Shown here: positions 7,982-16,690 of the stretch, in pieces | Layout of the letters: the number at the start of each line of letters is the position of its first letter | Numbering within the stretch: position 1 is the first letter of the stretch | Assembly: GCA_963738325.1 (NCBI GenBank) | Contig: CAVTWD010000001.1 | Coordinates: 558,001 to 622,000, forward strand | DNA: 64,000 nucleotides | Reading direction: 5' to 3' | Source of the DNA: CAVTWD01 sp963738325 | GTDB taxonomy: Bacteria > Actinomycetota > Acidimicrobiia > Acidimicrobiales > Ilumatobacteraceae | Translations under genes and position numbers: made by a program | Notes under the pieces: model-generated | What the model saw: the letters and a program-made list of their open reading frames with translations, nothing else | Told to the model about the DNA's origin: nothing | The model's database searches: none

Positions 7982-7988
7982 CGTCAGA

Positions 7989-9210
7989 ATGCGCCTGGCT
8001 CGAAAGGCCGCCGCCCTCGGCGTGGGTGTGCTCGCAGTGGTGGCGCCCCTCCAACCGGCCGTTGCCGACTCCATCCAGGAGAAGCAACAGGAGGCGGCTG
8101 CGCTCGCCAACCGCATCGACGCGCTGCAACAGCGCGCCGAGCAGTTGACCGAGGAGTACGACCAGGCGCTCGCCGACCTCCAGCAAGCCAACGCCGACGT
8201 CGAGGCGGCCAAGGCCGAGGTGGCCAAGGGCAACGCGAGCCTGTCGTCGTTGCGATCGCAGATGTCGGGCGTCGCCATGAAGTCGTACGTGTACGCCGAC
8301 CAGTCAAGCGGCGTGGCCACGATGCTCGATCAGGCGACGCTGTCGGGGCAGAGCGCTGGTCGCGACGGCTATCTCTCCCTCGTCATCGGGGCGAAGGTCG
8401 ATCTCACCGACCAGCTGCGCGCCGCTCTCGAGGACTCGAACCGCGACCAGGCCAGGCTGGAGGCGAGCGAGCGCCGCCAGAAGCGCCTCACCGACGGCCT
8501 CACGGCCAAGCGCAAGGCGGTGGACAAGGCCACGGCCGCCGCGCAGGCGGCGCTGGCCGATGTCAAAGGGGATCTCGCCGCGCTCGTGGCGCAGGCCGAG
8601 CGAGACAAGCTCGCGGCGGCGGCCGCCCGCCAGCAGGCGGAGATCGAACAGCAACGTCAACGTGACGAGGCCGCGGCGCGCGCCGCCAACGATGCCGCGG
8701 CAGCCGCCAACCGGCCGGCCGCCAACACGGCCAGTACCGCGCGAAGGCGCCGACACCACGGCGGGCCGTCTCGCCAACTCGCGGCGAGCAAGCGGGCGCG
8801 GCCATGTCGCCGCCGGCCCTGCCCCCATCGGCCCGTCGTTGCACCCAGTGCCCCCGCCGGGCGTGGGCGCGGCCGGGGCGGTCGCCGCCGCGCTGAGCCA
8901 GGTCGGGAACCGGTACGTGGCCTTCCAGGCCTCGCCGGCGACCGGGTTCGACTGCTCCGGTCTCACCATGTGGGCCTGGGGTCAGGTGGGCGTGCGCCTC
9001 CCGCACTACAGCAAGGCGCAGTACGAGTCACTGCCTCACGTCCCCTACGACCAGTTGCAGCCGGGCGACTTGTTGTTCTTCCACCACCCGATCTCCCACG
9101 TGGCCATGTACATCGGCGGTGGACGCATGGTGGAGGCCGCCGATCCTGCCCTTGGCGTGATCATCGCTTCCATCCACGACCTGGTCGGCGCGGCCCGCCC
9201 CGGAACCTGA
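7989..9210 (+). CDS. Secreted coiled-coil NlpC/P60 peptidoglycan endopeptidase (one frameshift)
   Basis: An export signal (MRLARKAAALGVGVLAVVAP, cleavage near ALQPAVAD) leads into about 220 residues of coiled coil, a low-complexity Ala/Pro linker and a C-terminal NlpC/P60 domain. Catalytic Cys is in TGFDCSGLTMWAW, His in HPISHVAMYIG. The domain order is that of RipA/CwlO-type D,L-endopeptidases that cut stem peptides at division. The coiled coil and the catalytic domain are in different frames; the join is in the linker around 8740, and the 1222-bp length is one more than a multiple of three. Corrected product about 406 aa. Probably a real enzyme with a sequence error. Confidence 0.85.
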
Positions 9211-9285
9211 CGTATCACCATTTCGCGCGGCCTACCCGCGTCAGACGCCGCCCAGCCGCGCGAGAACAGGATTCGAGGGCGCGAG

Positions 9286-11490
9286 TCAGCTCGACGCAGG
9301 AACGAGAGGCACGGTGGCCGCCTCGAGGTAGGGCATGAGCCACATGGCCGCGGTCGCGGTGATGTGGTTGTCGTCGCGGTAGACGAGGACGTCGCCCACC
9401 ACGGTCGGGCAGTTCGTGGCGGTGCACAGCCAGTCGCCCGTGGCGATGAACGTGGATCGGTGGCTCGCGGCCACGTCCTGCTCCACTTGGACGCGGCTCG
9501 TGAGGACGGCTGCGGACCGTGCCGTGTTGCAGGCCGTGACGTCGTGCAGGTGGCTCGAGAGGCAGTTCGGCACGTCGCGCGAAGGCGTCGGGGTGTCGCC
9601 GAGCACGAGGACCTGCGCGGCCAGGGGTCGGAGGCGGTCCATGGTTGCCTGCAGGCCCGTCCGCCACGCCTGGTCCGCGTTCGCGTTGGAGCCGAACGGC
9701 TTGTACCGGCTCGACGACATGACGACGAGCGCGGGGTGCTCGGTGGCGAGGCGAGCGAACACGTTCTGGCGCCATGGCCCGCACTCGGTCAGCTCGCGGT
9801 TGACCATTGACGAGAAGACCGGGATCGCCGCGGTCGGGCATCCCTTCTTGGTGAGCACGATCAGACGCCATCGGTGACGCCTGGCGATGTCGTTCAGCGC
9901 CGAAAACCACTGCGCCGCGTGTGAATCACCGAAGAGCGCCACGGTCATGTGACCGTTGGTGTCGCCGAAGACGCACGTCCCGGGCTTCGTGACCACGGCG
10001 TCGAGGTGGCACCCGTTGAAGTAGATGATCGGCAGATCGGCCTTGGCCCGTGCCACCGAAGGGCGGAGGTTGGCCGGCACGACCGTGGTGAGGAGGCTCT
10101 GGGCCAGCTGGTTGGCGTTGGCCGCCGCCAATGCCTGGGTGTTGCGCCGGGCCACTTCGCTCGGCGGGGGCGCCGTCGTCGCCGTCGCCGACGGACCGAT
10201 GGTTCCCGCCTGCACCGTCGGGCGCGCCGAGCTCGCGACCGTCGTCGGTATGACGACCGTGGCCGTCTTCGCCTCGCCTTCGCCCGCCAGCGCAGGCACG
10301 GCATTGCTGGCGGCGACAGAGATCACGACGCCCGCGGTGATGAGCGACGCGCCGAGGGTCAAGCCCCGGCGGGCGTGGGCGGCGAGCCAGCGCGAATGAC
10401 GGACAGGATCTTCGAGGAAGGCGAACGAGATGGCCGCGGCCACGATCGAGCCCAACACCACCAGCACGTTCTGCCAGGGCTGCAAGGGCCCCCAGTAGGC
10501 CCCGATGAGCACGAGCGCGGGCCAGTGCCAGAGGTAGATGGCATAGGAGCGGCGCCCGATCCACTGAAGGGGACCCCAGCCCAGGATGGGGGCCGGACCC
10601 GTGGCCAGGGTCGCCCCGGCGGCCACGACGGCGGCGGTGCCGAGGACGGGCACCATGGCCGTGACCCCGGGGAACAGCGTGGTGTCGCTGTACGCGACGG
10701 CGGCCGCGACGATGGCGATCAGGCCGGCCCAACCCACGACGGTGCGGATCGACGGATGGACGCGCCGCAGCTTTCCGGCGATCAGGGCGAGCACGGCCCC
10801 GGTCATCAGCTCCCACGCCCGGGCCGGCAGCGTGAAGAAGGCCCAGGGCTGGTTGTGATCGGTCAGCCAGATGCACGCGACCAGCGAGACCGGCCACAGC
10901 ACCCCGACGAGCAGCCCGATGGCCCGCTTCATGTGGCGCGCGAAGCGAGTCACCAGCACGAGCAGCAGCGGCCAGATCAGGTAGAACTGCTCCTCGAGGG
11001 ACAGCGACCAGTAGTGCAGCAACGGTGACGGTGCCGCTTGCGCGGTGAGGTAGTCGCTCTGGCGGCGGGCGAAGGTGATGTTGACGACGAAGGTCGACGC
11101 GGCCACGGCGTCGTGGGTCAGATCGATCTGGGCCAGCGGCGCGAGCAGGTAGTGGCCGGCGATCACGGTGACGGCGATGACGAGGAACGACGCGGGCAGC
11201 AGCCGCCGCGCCCGACGGGCCCAGAAGTTGGGCAGGCGGATGCGGCGCGTCTTCTCCAGCTCGCGCAGCAGAAGGGACGTGATGAGGAAGCCCGACAGGA
11301 CGTAGAAGACGTCGACGCCGATGTAGCCACCCGTGAACGGGCCGACCTTGGCGTGGTAGGCGAGCACGAGGAGGACGGCGATGGCGCGCAGGCCCTCGAT
11401 GTCGGGGCGGAACCCGGACTCGGCGCGGGGCGCGGCCTGCGAGGGCTGCGGCGGCCCCGTCGGAGGCAGGACGTCCAGGTCGCTCTTCAT
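9286..11490 (-). CDS. OafA/YrhL-like membrane acyltransferase fused to an SGNH domain
   Basis: A 734-aa protein. The N-terminal acyltransferase-3 domain begins RPDIEGLRAIAVLLVLAYHA, whose final His is the usual catalytic residue, and contains about ten membrane helices (DVFYVLSGFLITSLLLRELE; SLSLEEQFYLIWPLLLVLVT). A Thr/Ala-rich linker leads to an extracytoplasmic SGNH domain with ALFGDSHAAQW (nucleophile Ser) and DDNHIT near the C-terminus. Such proteins O-acetylate surface polysaccharide or peptidoglycan, the membrane part moving the acyl group and the SGNH part transferring it. Start at ATG 11490 gives a short cytoplasmic tail. A separate SGNH lipoprotein gene lies just upstream (32 bp), so the pair probably forms an operon for envelope acylation. 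Confidence 0.9.
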   Translation of the reverse strand: MKSDLDVLPPTGPPQPSQAAPRAESGFRPDIEGLRAIAVLLVLAYHAKVGPFTGGYIGVDVFYVLSGFLITSLLLRELEKTRRIRLPNFWARRARRLLPASFLVIAVTVIAGHYLLAPLAQIDLTHDAVAASTFVVNITFARRQSDYLTAQAAPSPLLHYWSLSLEEQFYLIWPLLLVLVTRFARHMKRAIGLLVGVLWPVSLVACIWLTDHNQPWAFFTLPARAWELMTGAVLALIAGKLRRVHPSIRTVVGWAGLIAIVAAAVAYSDTTLFPGVTAMVPVLGTAAVVAAGATLATGPAPILGWGPLQWIGRRSYAIYLWHWPALVLIGAYWGPLQPWQNVLVVLGSIVAAAISFAFLEDPVRHSRWLAAHARRGLTLGASLITAGVVISVAASNAVPALAGEGEAKTATVVIPTTVASSARPTVQAGTIGPSATATTAPPPSEVARRNTQALAAANANQLAQSLLTTVVPANLRPSVARAKADLPIIYFNGCHLDAVVTKPGTCVFGDTNGHMTVALFGDSHAAQWFSALNDIARRHRWRLIVLTKKGCPTAAIPVFSSMVNRELTECGPWRQNVFARLATEHPALVVMSSSRYKPFGSNANADQAWRTGLQATMDRLRPLAAQVLVLGDTPTPSRDVPNCLSSHLHDVTACNTARSAAVLTSRVQVEQDVAASHRSTFIATGDWLCTATNCPTVVGDVLVYRDDNHITATAAMWLMPYLEAATVPLVPASS

Positions 11491-11521
11491 GGTCTGCGCT
11501 CGAGTCCCGGGCTCGAGACGA

Positions 11522-12289
11522 TCAGCCCGCCGCCGCGTGGGCGTCGATGAGTTGGCGTACCGCACCGGCAAGCCAGACCGCCCGGGCGTGGTAGCCCGCC
11601 GGGAGCAGGTGGGGACAACGGTGCTCGGAGTACTCCGGGTGGGTGTTGATCAACGGTGGATAGTCAGCCAGCACGAGGTTCGGGTATCGCTGCGTCGCCA
11701 GCTGGAGTTGGAGGTTGGCCACGACGAGCGCTCGCTTGTAACCGAGTGAGCAGTCGGAGGTCTGTCCGAGCGTCGGCCACACGACCACCCGGGAACGGGC
11801 GGCCTTCATGACCGCGTCGATGAGCGAGGGGAAGATTCCCTGCAGGACATGCTTCTTGGTGTTCACGTAGCCGATGGACGCAACCACCACGTTGGCGGCG
11901 CGGGGCTTGGCCATGGCCAGCCGGGCCGCCGCCTCCGACGTCTCCATGCCGGGCCGCGACGCCGTCCACACGAGCGTGCAGCCCATCGCCCCGAACGCAC
12001 TCGTCAGCCCGTGCTTGAGCGTGCCGTAGCCGACGGAGTCGCCGAGGTAGGCGACGCGACAGGGGATGGAGAGATCCGGCTTGACCGTGGTCGGCGGCGT
12101 GGAGCTCGCGGGCCGACCCGGTGCCACTGTGGCGGGCGAGGCCACGCTGCTGACCCGGCTCGCGGCGAGGGGCTTCGGGCTGACCGTGGTGCGCTTGGAG
12201 AGGGCCGAGCCGCCCCCGCCGCAGGCCACGAGGGCGAGCGAAACGGTGAGTCCGGCCGCGACTCCAGCGCACCACCAGGGCCTCGACAC
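11522..12289 (-). CDS. Lipoprotein SGNH-hydrolase-like protein
   Basis: About 255 aa. The signal peptide ends in the lipobox LALVAC, so the mature protein is probably lipid-anchored at the outer face of the membrane. The catalytic-site blocks are VAYLGDSVGYGT (block I Ser), a GYVNTKK region and a C-terminal HCPHLLPAGYHARA with the expected Cys/His. The start is set at GTG 12289, with TACATT 8 nt upstream and no Shine-Dalgarno; the longer frame to 12331 would bury this promoter-like sequence. It likely acts as an acyl transferase or esterase with the adjacent OafA-like protein. Confidence 0.8.
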   Translation of the reverse strand: MSRPWWCAGVAAGLTVSLALVACGGGGSALSKRTTVSPKPLAASRVSSVASPATVAPGRPASSTPPTTVKPDLSIPCRVAYLGDSVGYGTLKHGLTSAFGAMGCTLVWTASRPGMETSEAAARLAMAKPRAANVVVASIGYVNTKKHVLQGIFPSLIDAVMKAARSRVVVWPTLGQTSDCSLGYKRALVVANLQLQLATQRYPNLVLADYPPLINTHPEYSEHRCPHLLPAGYHARAVWLAGAVRQLIDAHAAAG

Positions 12290-12348
12290 GTCTGGCGAAT
12301 GTAACAGTGACCCCACGAGGCGGAAAGTCACTGCGGGAGGCGAGGCTG

Positions 12349-12394
12349 CCTCAGAGGTACAGCTGCTGGATCCTCAGAGGTACAGCTCCTGGAT
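12349..12394. repeat. 23-bp tandem duplication at the 3' end of the propeller gene
   Basis: Two adjacent 23-bp units (12349-12371 and 12372-12394) differ at one base. The gene-side copy encodes the last residues IQELYL and the stop; the second copy repeats them as IQQLYL plus stop just beyond the gene. This is a partial trace of the same kind of repeat expansion that built the gene. Confidence 0.8.
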
Positions 12395-14353
12395 GTGGTT
12401 GTCCGAGCGGCGGTAGATCACGTGCTCGGTGCTGTCCGCGCTCCAGGTGTACCCGGCCGGCATCCCGACGGCGGGTCCGGCGTTGCCGGCGGCGCTGGTG
12501 AGGTCGTTGTAGTTCCAGACGCCGTTGAACCACAGCTCGTGGATGCGTCCGTCGCCACCTCGGTAGACGACGTGCTGGGTGTGGTCGACGTCCCACGTGT
12601 ACCCGATCGGGTCGCTCCCGGCGAGGGGAGGCCCACCGGCCGCGTCGGTGAGGTCGTTGTGGTTCCAGACGCCGTTGAACCACAGCTCGTGGATGTGGCC
12701 GTCGAGGCCCTTGTACACGTTGTGCTGGGTGCTGTCGACGTTCCAGGTGTACCCACAGGGGTTGCCGTTCGCGAGCGGGGCGTTGGCGGCAGCCGACAGG
12801 TCGTTGTGGTTCCAAACCCCGTTGAACCACAGCTCGTGCACGTGCCCGTCGGCTCCCGTGTAGGTCACGTGTTGGGTGTGGTCGACGTCCCACGTGTACC
12901 CGGAGGGCCGCCCGAGGGCGAGCGGCGCGCCGGCGGCGTTGGTGAGGTCGTTGTGGTTCCAGACGCCGTTGAACCAGAGCTCGTGGATGTGGTTGTCGGT
13001 GCCGCGGTAGACGACGTGTTGGGTGTGGTCGACGTCCCAGATGTAGCCATCGGGCCGGCTCGCGGCGAGCGGAGCGCCGGCGGCGTTGGTGAGGTCGTTG
13101 TGGTGCCAACCACCGCTGAACCAGAGCTCGTGGATGTGGTTGTCGGTGCCGCGGTAGACGACGTGTTGGGTGTGGTCGACGTCCCAGGTGTAGCCGACGG
13201 GATCTCCGGCGGCGGGCGGCGCGGCGGCGGCGTTGGTGAGGTCGTTGTGGTACCAGCCACCGCTGAACCACAGCTCGTGGATGTGGCTGTCGAAGCCGCG
13301 GTAGACCACGTGCTGGGTGGTGTCGACGTCCCAGGTGTAGCCGTTCGGGTCACCCACGGCGAGGGGCGCGTTGGCCGCCGTCGTGAGGTCGTTCTTGGCC
13401 CAGCTCGCCTCGGCGCGGTAGCTCAGGTCCACCTCGCCGTTGTTGGCGCCGTCGACGGCGATGACCGTCCGCTGCCCGCAGTCGGTCACGGAGTTGTACA
13501 CGGACCATGCCAGGCTCGGGGTCGTGCTCCCGGTGCGGATGTTCACCTGGGTCATCGGGGTCGTATCCGTGGCGGGATAGTCCGAGCAGGTCGTCACGTT
13601 GTACGACTCGAGGGTCTCGCTCGCCCACGTCAACTCGGGGTTGTTGTTGATCGGGAGCGAGGTGTTCGCGATCCCTTGGAACGACGACACGTAGTTGAAC
13701 GAGTGCCCCGACTCGCCCACGACGGTCATGACGCCGACGAGCACGTCGCCCTCGTTGACGGCCACGAGGTTGGTGTGGAAGGCGTTGCCGCCACCGACGT
13801 ACCAGGAGGCCACCGACCAGTACGCGCCGCCGCCGGCCGCGGAGGAGCCCCACTGCAGGACGGGCTGGAGGATGTGGCTGTAGTCGCTCGGCTCGATCCC
13901 GTTGAACAGGAAGATCGTCTGGCCGTGGTTGGTGCTGGGGGCGCGAGGCACCGTCCAGGTCGTGGCGAACGACGAGATGGGCGTGCCGGTGGTGTTCACC
14001 CAGCCGGAGTAGGTGATCCAGCCACTGCCGAGCGCGGGGCTCACCGCGAGCCCGGCGCGCGGCCGCATCTCCCGCATGTCGAAGCGAGCCCGGATCTTCT
14101 GCTCCCGGTCGACCATGTGGAGCTCACCCTGCGCGTTGACGAGTGCGAAACCCTCCTCGACGAGGTGGACGCACGAGCGGGGCCGCGGGCCGCCGGGGGT
14201 GATGACGAGGTCCGTCGGCGCCGGGGCGGCGACCACGTGGGGCGTGCCGGCTCCGACGTCGACTGCTTCACCCGGGTGGACATGGATGACGGTGGACTTC
14301 GGCCTCGGCCCGCCCGGGGCCACGACGAGCTGGTCGTCAGGGATCTGGGTCAT
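12374..14353 (-). CDS. Seven-repeat lectin-like beta-propeller protein with an N-terminal beta-sandwich domain
   Basis: A 659-aa protein. Residues 1-80 hold two copies of a short motif, VAPGGPRPKSTVIHV and ITPGGPRPRSCVHLV. Residues about 95-325 form a beta-rich domain (TTWTVPRAPSTNHGQTIFLF; ILQPVLQWGSSAAGG; LTWASETLESYN) that recalls the G1 (eqolisin) peptidase sandwich, with candidate Gln and Glu, though this is tentative. The rest is seven 49-aa repeats of the form HELWFNGVWNHNDLT followed by GYTWDVDHTQHVVYRG, matching the blades of PLL- and fucose-lectin-type propellers. No signal peptide is apparent. AGAGGAG stands 8 nt before the ATG. Likely a carbohydrate-binding protein, perhaps a secreted or surface lectin exported by another route. 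Confidence 0.8.
   Translation of the reverse strand: MTQIPDDQLVVAPGGPRPKSTVIHVHPGEAVDVGAGTPHVVAAPAPTDLVITPGGPRPRSCVHLVEEGFALVNAQGELHMVDREQKIRARFDMREMRPRAGLAVSPALGSGWITYSGWVNTTGTPISSFATTWTVPRAPSTNHGQTIFLFNGIEPSDYSHILQPVLQWGSSAAGGGAYWSVASWYVGGGNAFHTNLVAVNEGDVLVGVMTVVGESGHSFNYVSSFQGIANTSLPINNNPELTWASETLESYNVTTCSDYPATDTTPMTQVNIRTGSTTPSLAWSVYNSVTDCGQRTVIAVDGANNGEVDLSYRAEASWAKNDLTTAANAPLAVGDPNGYTWDVDTTQHVVYRGFDSHIHELWFSGGWYHNDLTNAAAAPPAAGDPVGYTWDVDHTQHVVYRGTDNHIHELWFSGGWHHNDLTNAAGAPLAASRPDGYIWDVDHTQHVVYRGTDNHIHELWFNGVWNHNDLTNAAGAPLALGRPSGYTWDVDHTQHVTYTGADGHVHELWFNGVWNHNDLSAAANAPLANGNPCGYTWNVDSTQHNVYKGLDGHIHELWFNGVWNHNDLTDAAGGPPLAGSDPIGYTWDVDHTQHVVYRGGDGRIHELWFNGVWNYNDLTSAAGNAGPAVGMPAGYTWSADSTEHVIYRRSDNHIQELYL
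12395..13405 (-). repeat. Seven tandem 147-bp coding repeats (propeller blades)
   Basis: The C-terminal half of the gene repeats with a 147-bp period, conserved at DNA level (for example gtcgttgtggttccagacgc recurs). Seven units fit a closed seven-bladed propeller. High DNA identity between units suggests recent expansion or ongoing gene conversion. Confidence 0.85.
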
Positions 14354-14710
14354 GACACACGCTCCTCTGGGGATGTTGTCATGTCGAGCGGCCAGCCGTC
14401 TCGCAGATACACCGACCTTCGTTGCCTGGGGAAAGACCCTTTGTCGCCAGCGTGGTCAGCAAGACCAGGACGGGGTGATCGCGGTGGGGATGTCGAGCTC
14501 GAGGGCCCGTCCCCGATACGTGAGCGTTGCCTGCCGTCGTACGACTTCGACGGCCAGTCACTGGCGGAGATCGCCGCGTTGCGCCGGCCAGTGCCGGCGC
14601 CGACGGCGTTGCGCCTCGTCGCAATGGTGCTGCGACCATTGCTTCCTCGTCGCCCCTTGCCGGCACCAACCCTGGCTCGGCGGACCGGGCCTCAGTCACC
14701 GGTCACGGCA
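14354..14710. other. 357-bp intergenic region with two hairpins
   Basis: No gene seen. It holds GCGCCGGC/GCCGGCGC (14581-14600, loop CAGT) and GCAATGGT/ACCATTGC (14621-14642, 6-nt loop). Both lie after the stop of the FadH-like gene (14711, minus strand), so they may end its transcript; the nearer one could instead be an operator for the propeller gene. Confidence 0.5.
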
Positions 14711-16666
14711 CTAGATCCCGCGGGCGACCGCGGCAGCCTGGTGGATGGCGGGCAGCAGCCCGTTGGTCCCGGTCACGTCGCCCACGAGGTGCACCGTGTA
14801 CCTCGCCTCGCCGTCCGCGAGGTGCTCGGCCAGCTCCCGGTTCGGATGGCTGTAGGTCACCAGCACGACCGTCCTGGCCGGGACGGCGCGCACCCGCTCG
14901 GTGAACGGCACGCCGATGATCACCTCGTCCGGGGTGATGCCCTGCAGGTAATGACCGCCGATGAAGTCGAAGTCGCCCGACAGCAGCCGCTCCCGCGCCG
15001 CTTCGACGGTGGCCGGCGGGTAGGGGAGCGATTCGCCGATCATCTGGTGGCGCCCGACCATCGTGACCTTCAGACCGGCTTCGAGGAGCGCATCCGAGAC
15101 GGAGATGGCCTCGAAGGTGCCGGTGTCGTCGAACACGACGGCGGGGCTCGCGAGCTTCGCCCGGCCGCCGAAGCCGAAGACGTCCCACGACGTGAAGACG
15201 TGGGGCAGGTCGTGACCGACGATCGGCGTGACCGGCGTGGACAGCTGGAAGCCGTCACGGCGGGGTGATCCGCCGGTGGCGATGATCAGCTCGTCCGGTT
15301 CGAGCTCGCTGACGATGTCGGGCTCGACCAGCGAGCTGAGGCGGATCGTCACGCCCAACCGTTCGATCTCGCTCGTCAACCATTCGGTGATCGCGCCGAT
15401 GTCGGCCCGGTGGGGCGCCTTGGCCGCGATCGCGACCTGCCCGCCCAGCCGGCGGGTCGCCTCGTGGAGATGGACCTCGTGGCCGCGCAGCGCCGCGGTG
15501 CGGGCGGATTCGAGCCCGGCCGGACCGCCGCCGACGACGAGCACCCGCTTGCGGAGAGGAGCCGGCCCGGGCGGCTCGAAGCTGACCGTCGTCTCTTCGG
15601 CGGCGGAGACGTTGACGACGCACGACAGCTTGCCGGTCGTCATGAGCTGGCCGACACAGCCGAAGTTCGAGCCGATGCACGGACGGATGAGATGCGTCTC
15701 GCCCCGCCGGGCCTTGTTGACGAGACCGGGGTCGGCGATGAGCGCGCGCACCATCGACACCATGTCGGCCGCGCCGCTCGCCACGATGTGCTCGGCATGG
15801 TCGAGCGTCATGATGCGGCCCACCACGATCGTCGGCTTCGTGACGACACGGGTGATCGTCTCGTTGGCCGGCATCTCGCTGCCGAGCGGGTCGTCCATCG
15901 TCGTGAGGAGCTTGTGAAAGCGCCAGTACGAGCCCATGTGCAGCGAGACGTAGTCGACGTAGGGCTCGACGATCTGGGCGATCTCGGCCACGTCCTCGGG
16001 GGTCAGCCCGCCCGGGATGTACTCCTCGTTGGGCAGACGGATCCCGACGCAGTAGTCCTCGCCCACTTCGGCTCGGATCGCCTCGAGGATCTCCATGAGA
16101 AAGCGCATCCGGTTCTCGAGCGAGCCGCCGTACTCGTCGGTGCGGGTGTTGTTGGCCGGGGACAGGAACTGCTCGATGAGGTAGCCACTCGACGCGTGCA
16201 GGTCCACACCGTCGAGGCCACCTTCGCGGCAGCGGCGAGCGGCCGCCGCGAACGCCTCGACCATCTCGGCGATCATCGGACGCGTCATCTCGAGCGGGAT
16301 GCCCCCCACCATCGGGTTCGGGATGGCGCTCGACGACACCTGGGTGGCCGCCTTCCTCGGCCGCGTCGCCGAACCCGGGTGATAGATCTGCTGCAGCATC
16401 CTCATCCCGTAGGGACGGATCCGCGCCATCAGCTCCCGGTACAGCGGGATCACGTCGTCGCTGTAGAGCGGCGTGACGCTGGGGGCATTGCAGTGGACGC
16501 CCGTGGCCTCCAGCGTGCTCATGCCGACCCCGCCTGCGGCTCGCGCCTCGTGGTAGGCGATCAGCCGCTCACCCGACAGCAGCGTCCCGTGCGCGGAACG
16601 CACGATGCGGTTCGGGATGGTGATGGGCCCGACGTCGATCGGCTGGAAGAGGTGCTCGTAGGCCAC
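14711..16666 (-). CDS. FadH/OYE-type NADH:flavin oxidoreductase (2,4-dienoyl-CoA reductase-like) with an altered Fe-S motif
   Basis: A 651-aa protein with the three-part design of 2,4-dienoyl-CoA reductase: an Old-Yellow-Enzyme FMN barrel (1-370; GLDGVDLHASSGYLIEQFLS), an Fe-S segment, and FAD/NAD(P) domains beginning RVLVVGGGPAGLESA. The Fe-S region reads CIGSNFGC and then 11 residues to Cys. The usual pattern is C-x2-C-x3-C-x11-C; the second Cys is Ser here, so the cluster may be lost, incomplete or coordinated by Ser. Related enzymes reduce dienoyl-CoA, trimethylamine, bile acids or other enones. Start GTG at 16666 has no clear ribosome site. Confidence 0.88.
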   Translation of the reverse strand: MAYEHLFQPIDVGPITIPNRIVRSAHGTLLSGERLIAYHEARAAGGVGMSTLEATGVHCNAPSVTPLYSDDVIPLYRELMARIRPYGMRMLQQIYHPGSATRPRKAATQVSSSAIPNPMVGGIPLEMTRPMIAEMVEAFAAAARRCREGGLDGVDLHASSGYLIEQFLSPANNTRTDEYGGSLENRMRFLMEILEAIRAEVGEDYCVGIRLPNEEYIPGGLTPEDVAEIAQIVEPYVDYVSLHMGSYWRFHKLLTTMDDPLGSEMPANETITRVVTKPTIVVGRIMTLDHAEHIVASGAADMVSMVRALIADPGLVNKARRGETHLIRPCIGSNFGCVGQLMTTGKLSCVVNVSAAEETTVSFEPPGPAPLRKRVLVVGGGPAGLESARTAALRGHEVHLHEATRRLGGQVAIAAKAPHRADIGAITEWLTSEIERLGVTIRLSSLVEPDIVSELEPDELIIATGGSPRRDGFQLSTPVTPIVGHDLPHVFTSWDVFGFGGRAKLASPAVVFDDTGTFEAISVSDALLEAGLKVTMVGRHQMIGESLPYPPATVEAARERLLSGDFDFIGGHYLQGITPDEVIIGVPFTERVRAVPARTVVLVTYSHPNRELAEHLADGEARYTVHLVGDVTGTNGLLPAIHQAAAVARGI

Positions 16667-16690
16667 CGCGTCATCATGTCGGACCAGGAG

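Noticed and set aside
7678..7988. A ydaO/c-di-AMP riboswitch before the NlpC/P60 gene, common in actinobacteria
   Set aside because: The conserved ydaO core sequences are not recognisable, and the start codon appears leaderless, leaving no room for a 5' leader.
12395..13405. Regular 147-bp direct repeats that might suggest a CRISPR or satellite array
   Set aside because: The repeats are in frame, encode a uniform 49-aa beta-propeller blade and have no unique spacers.
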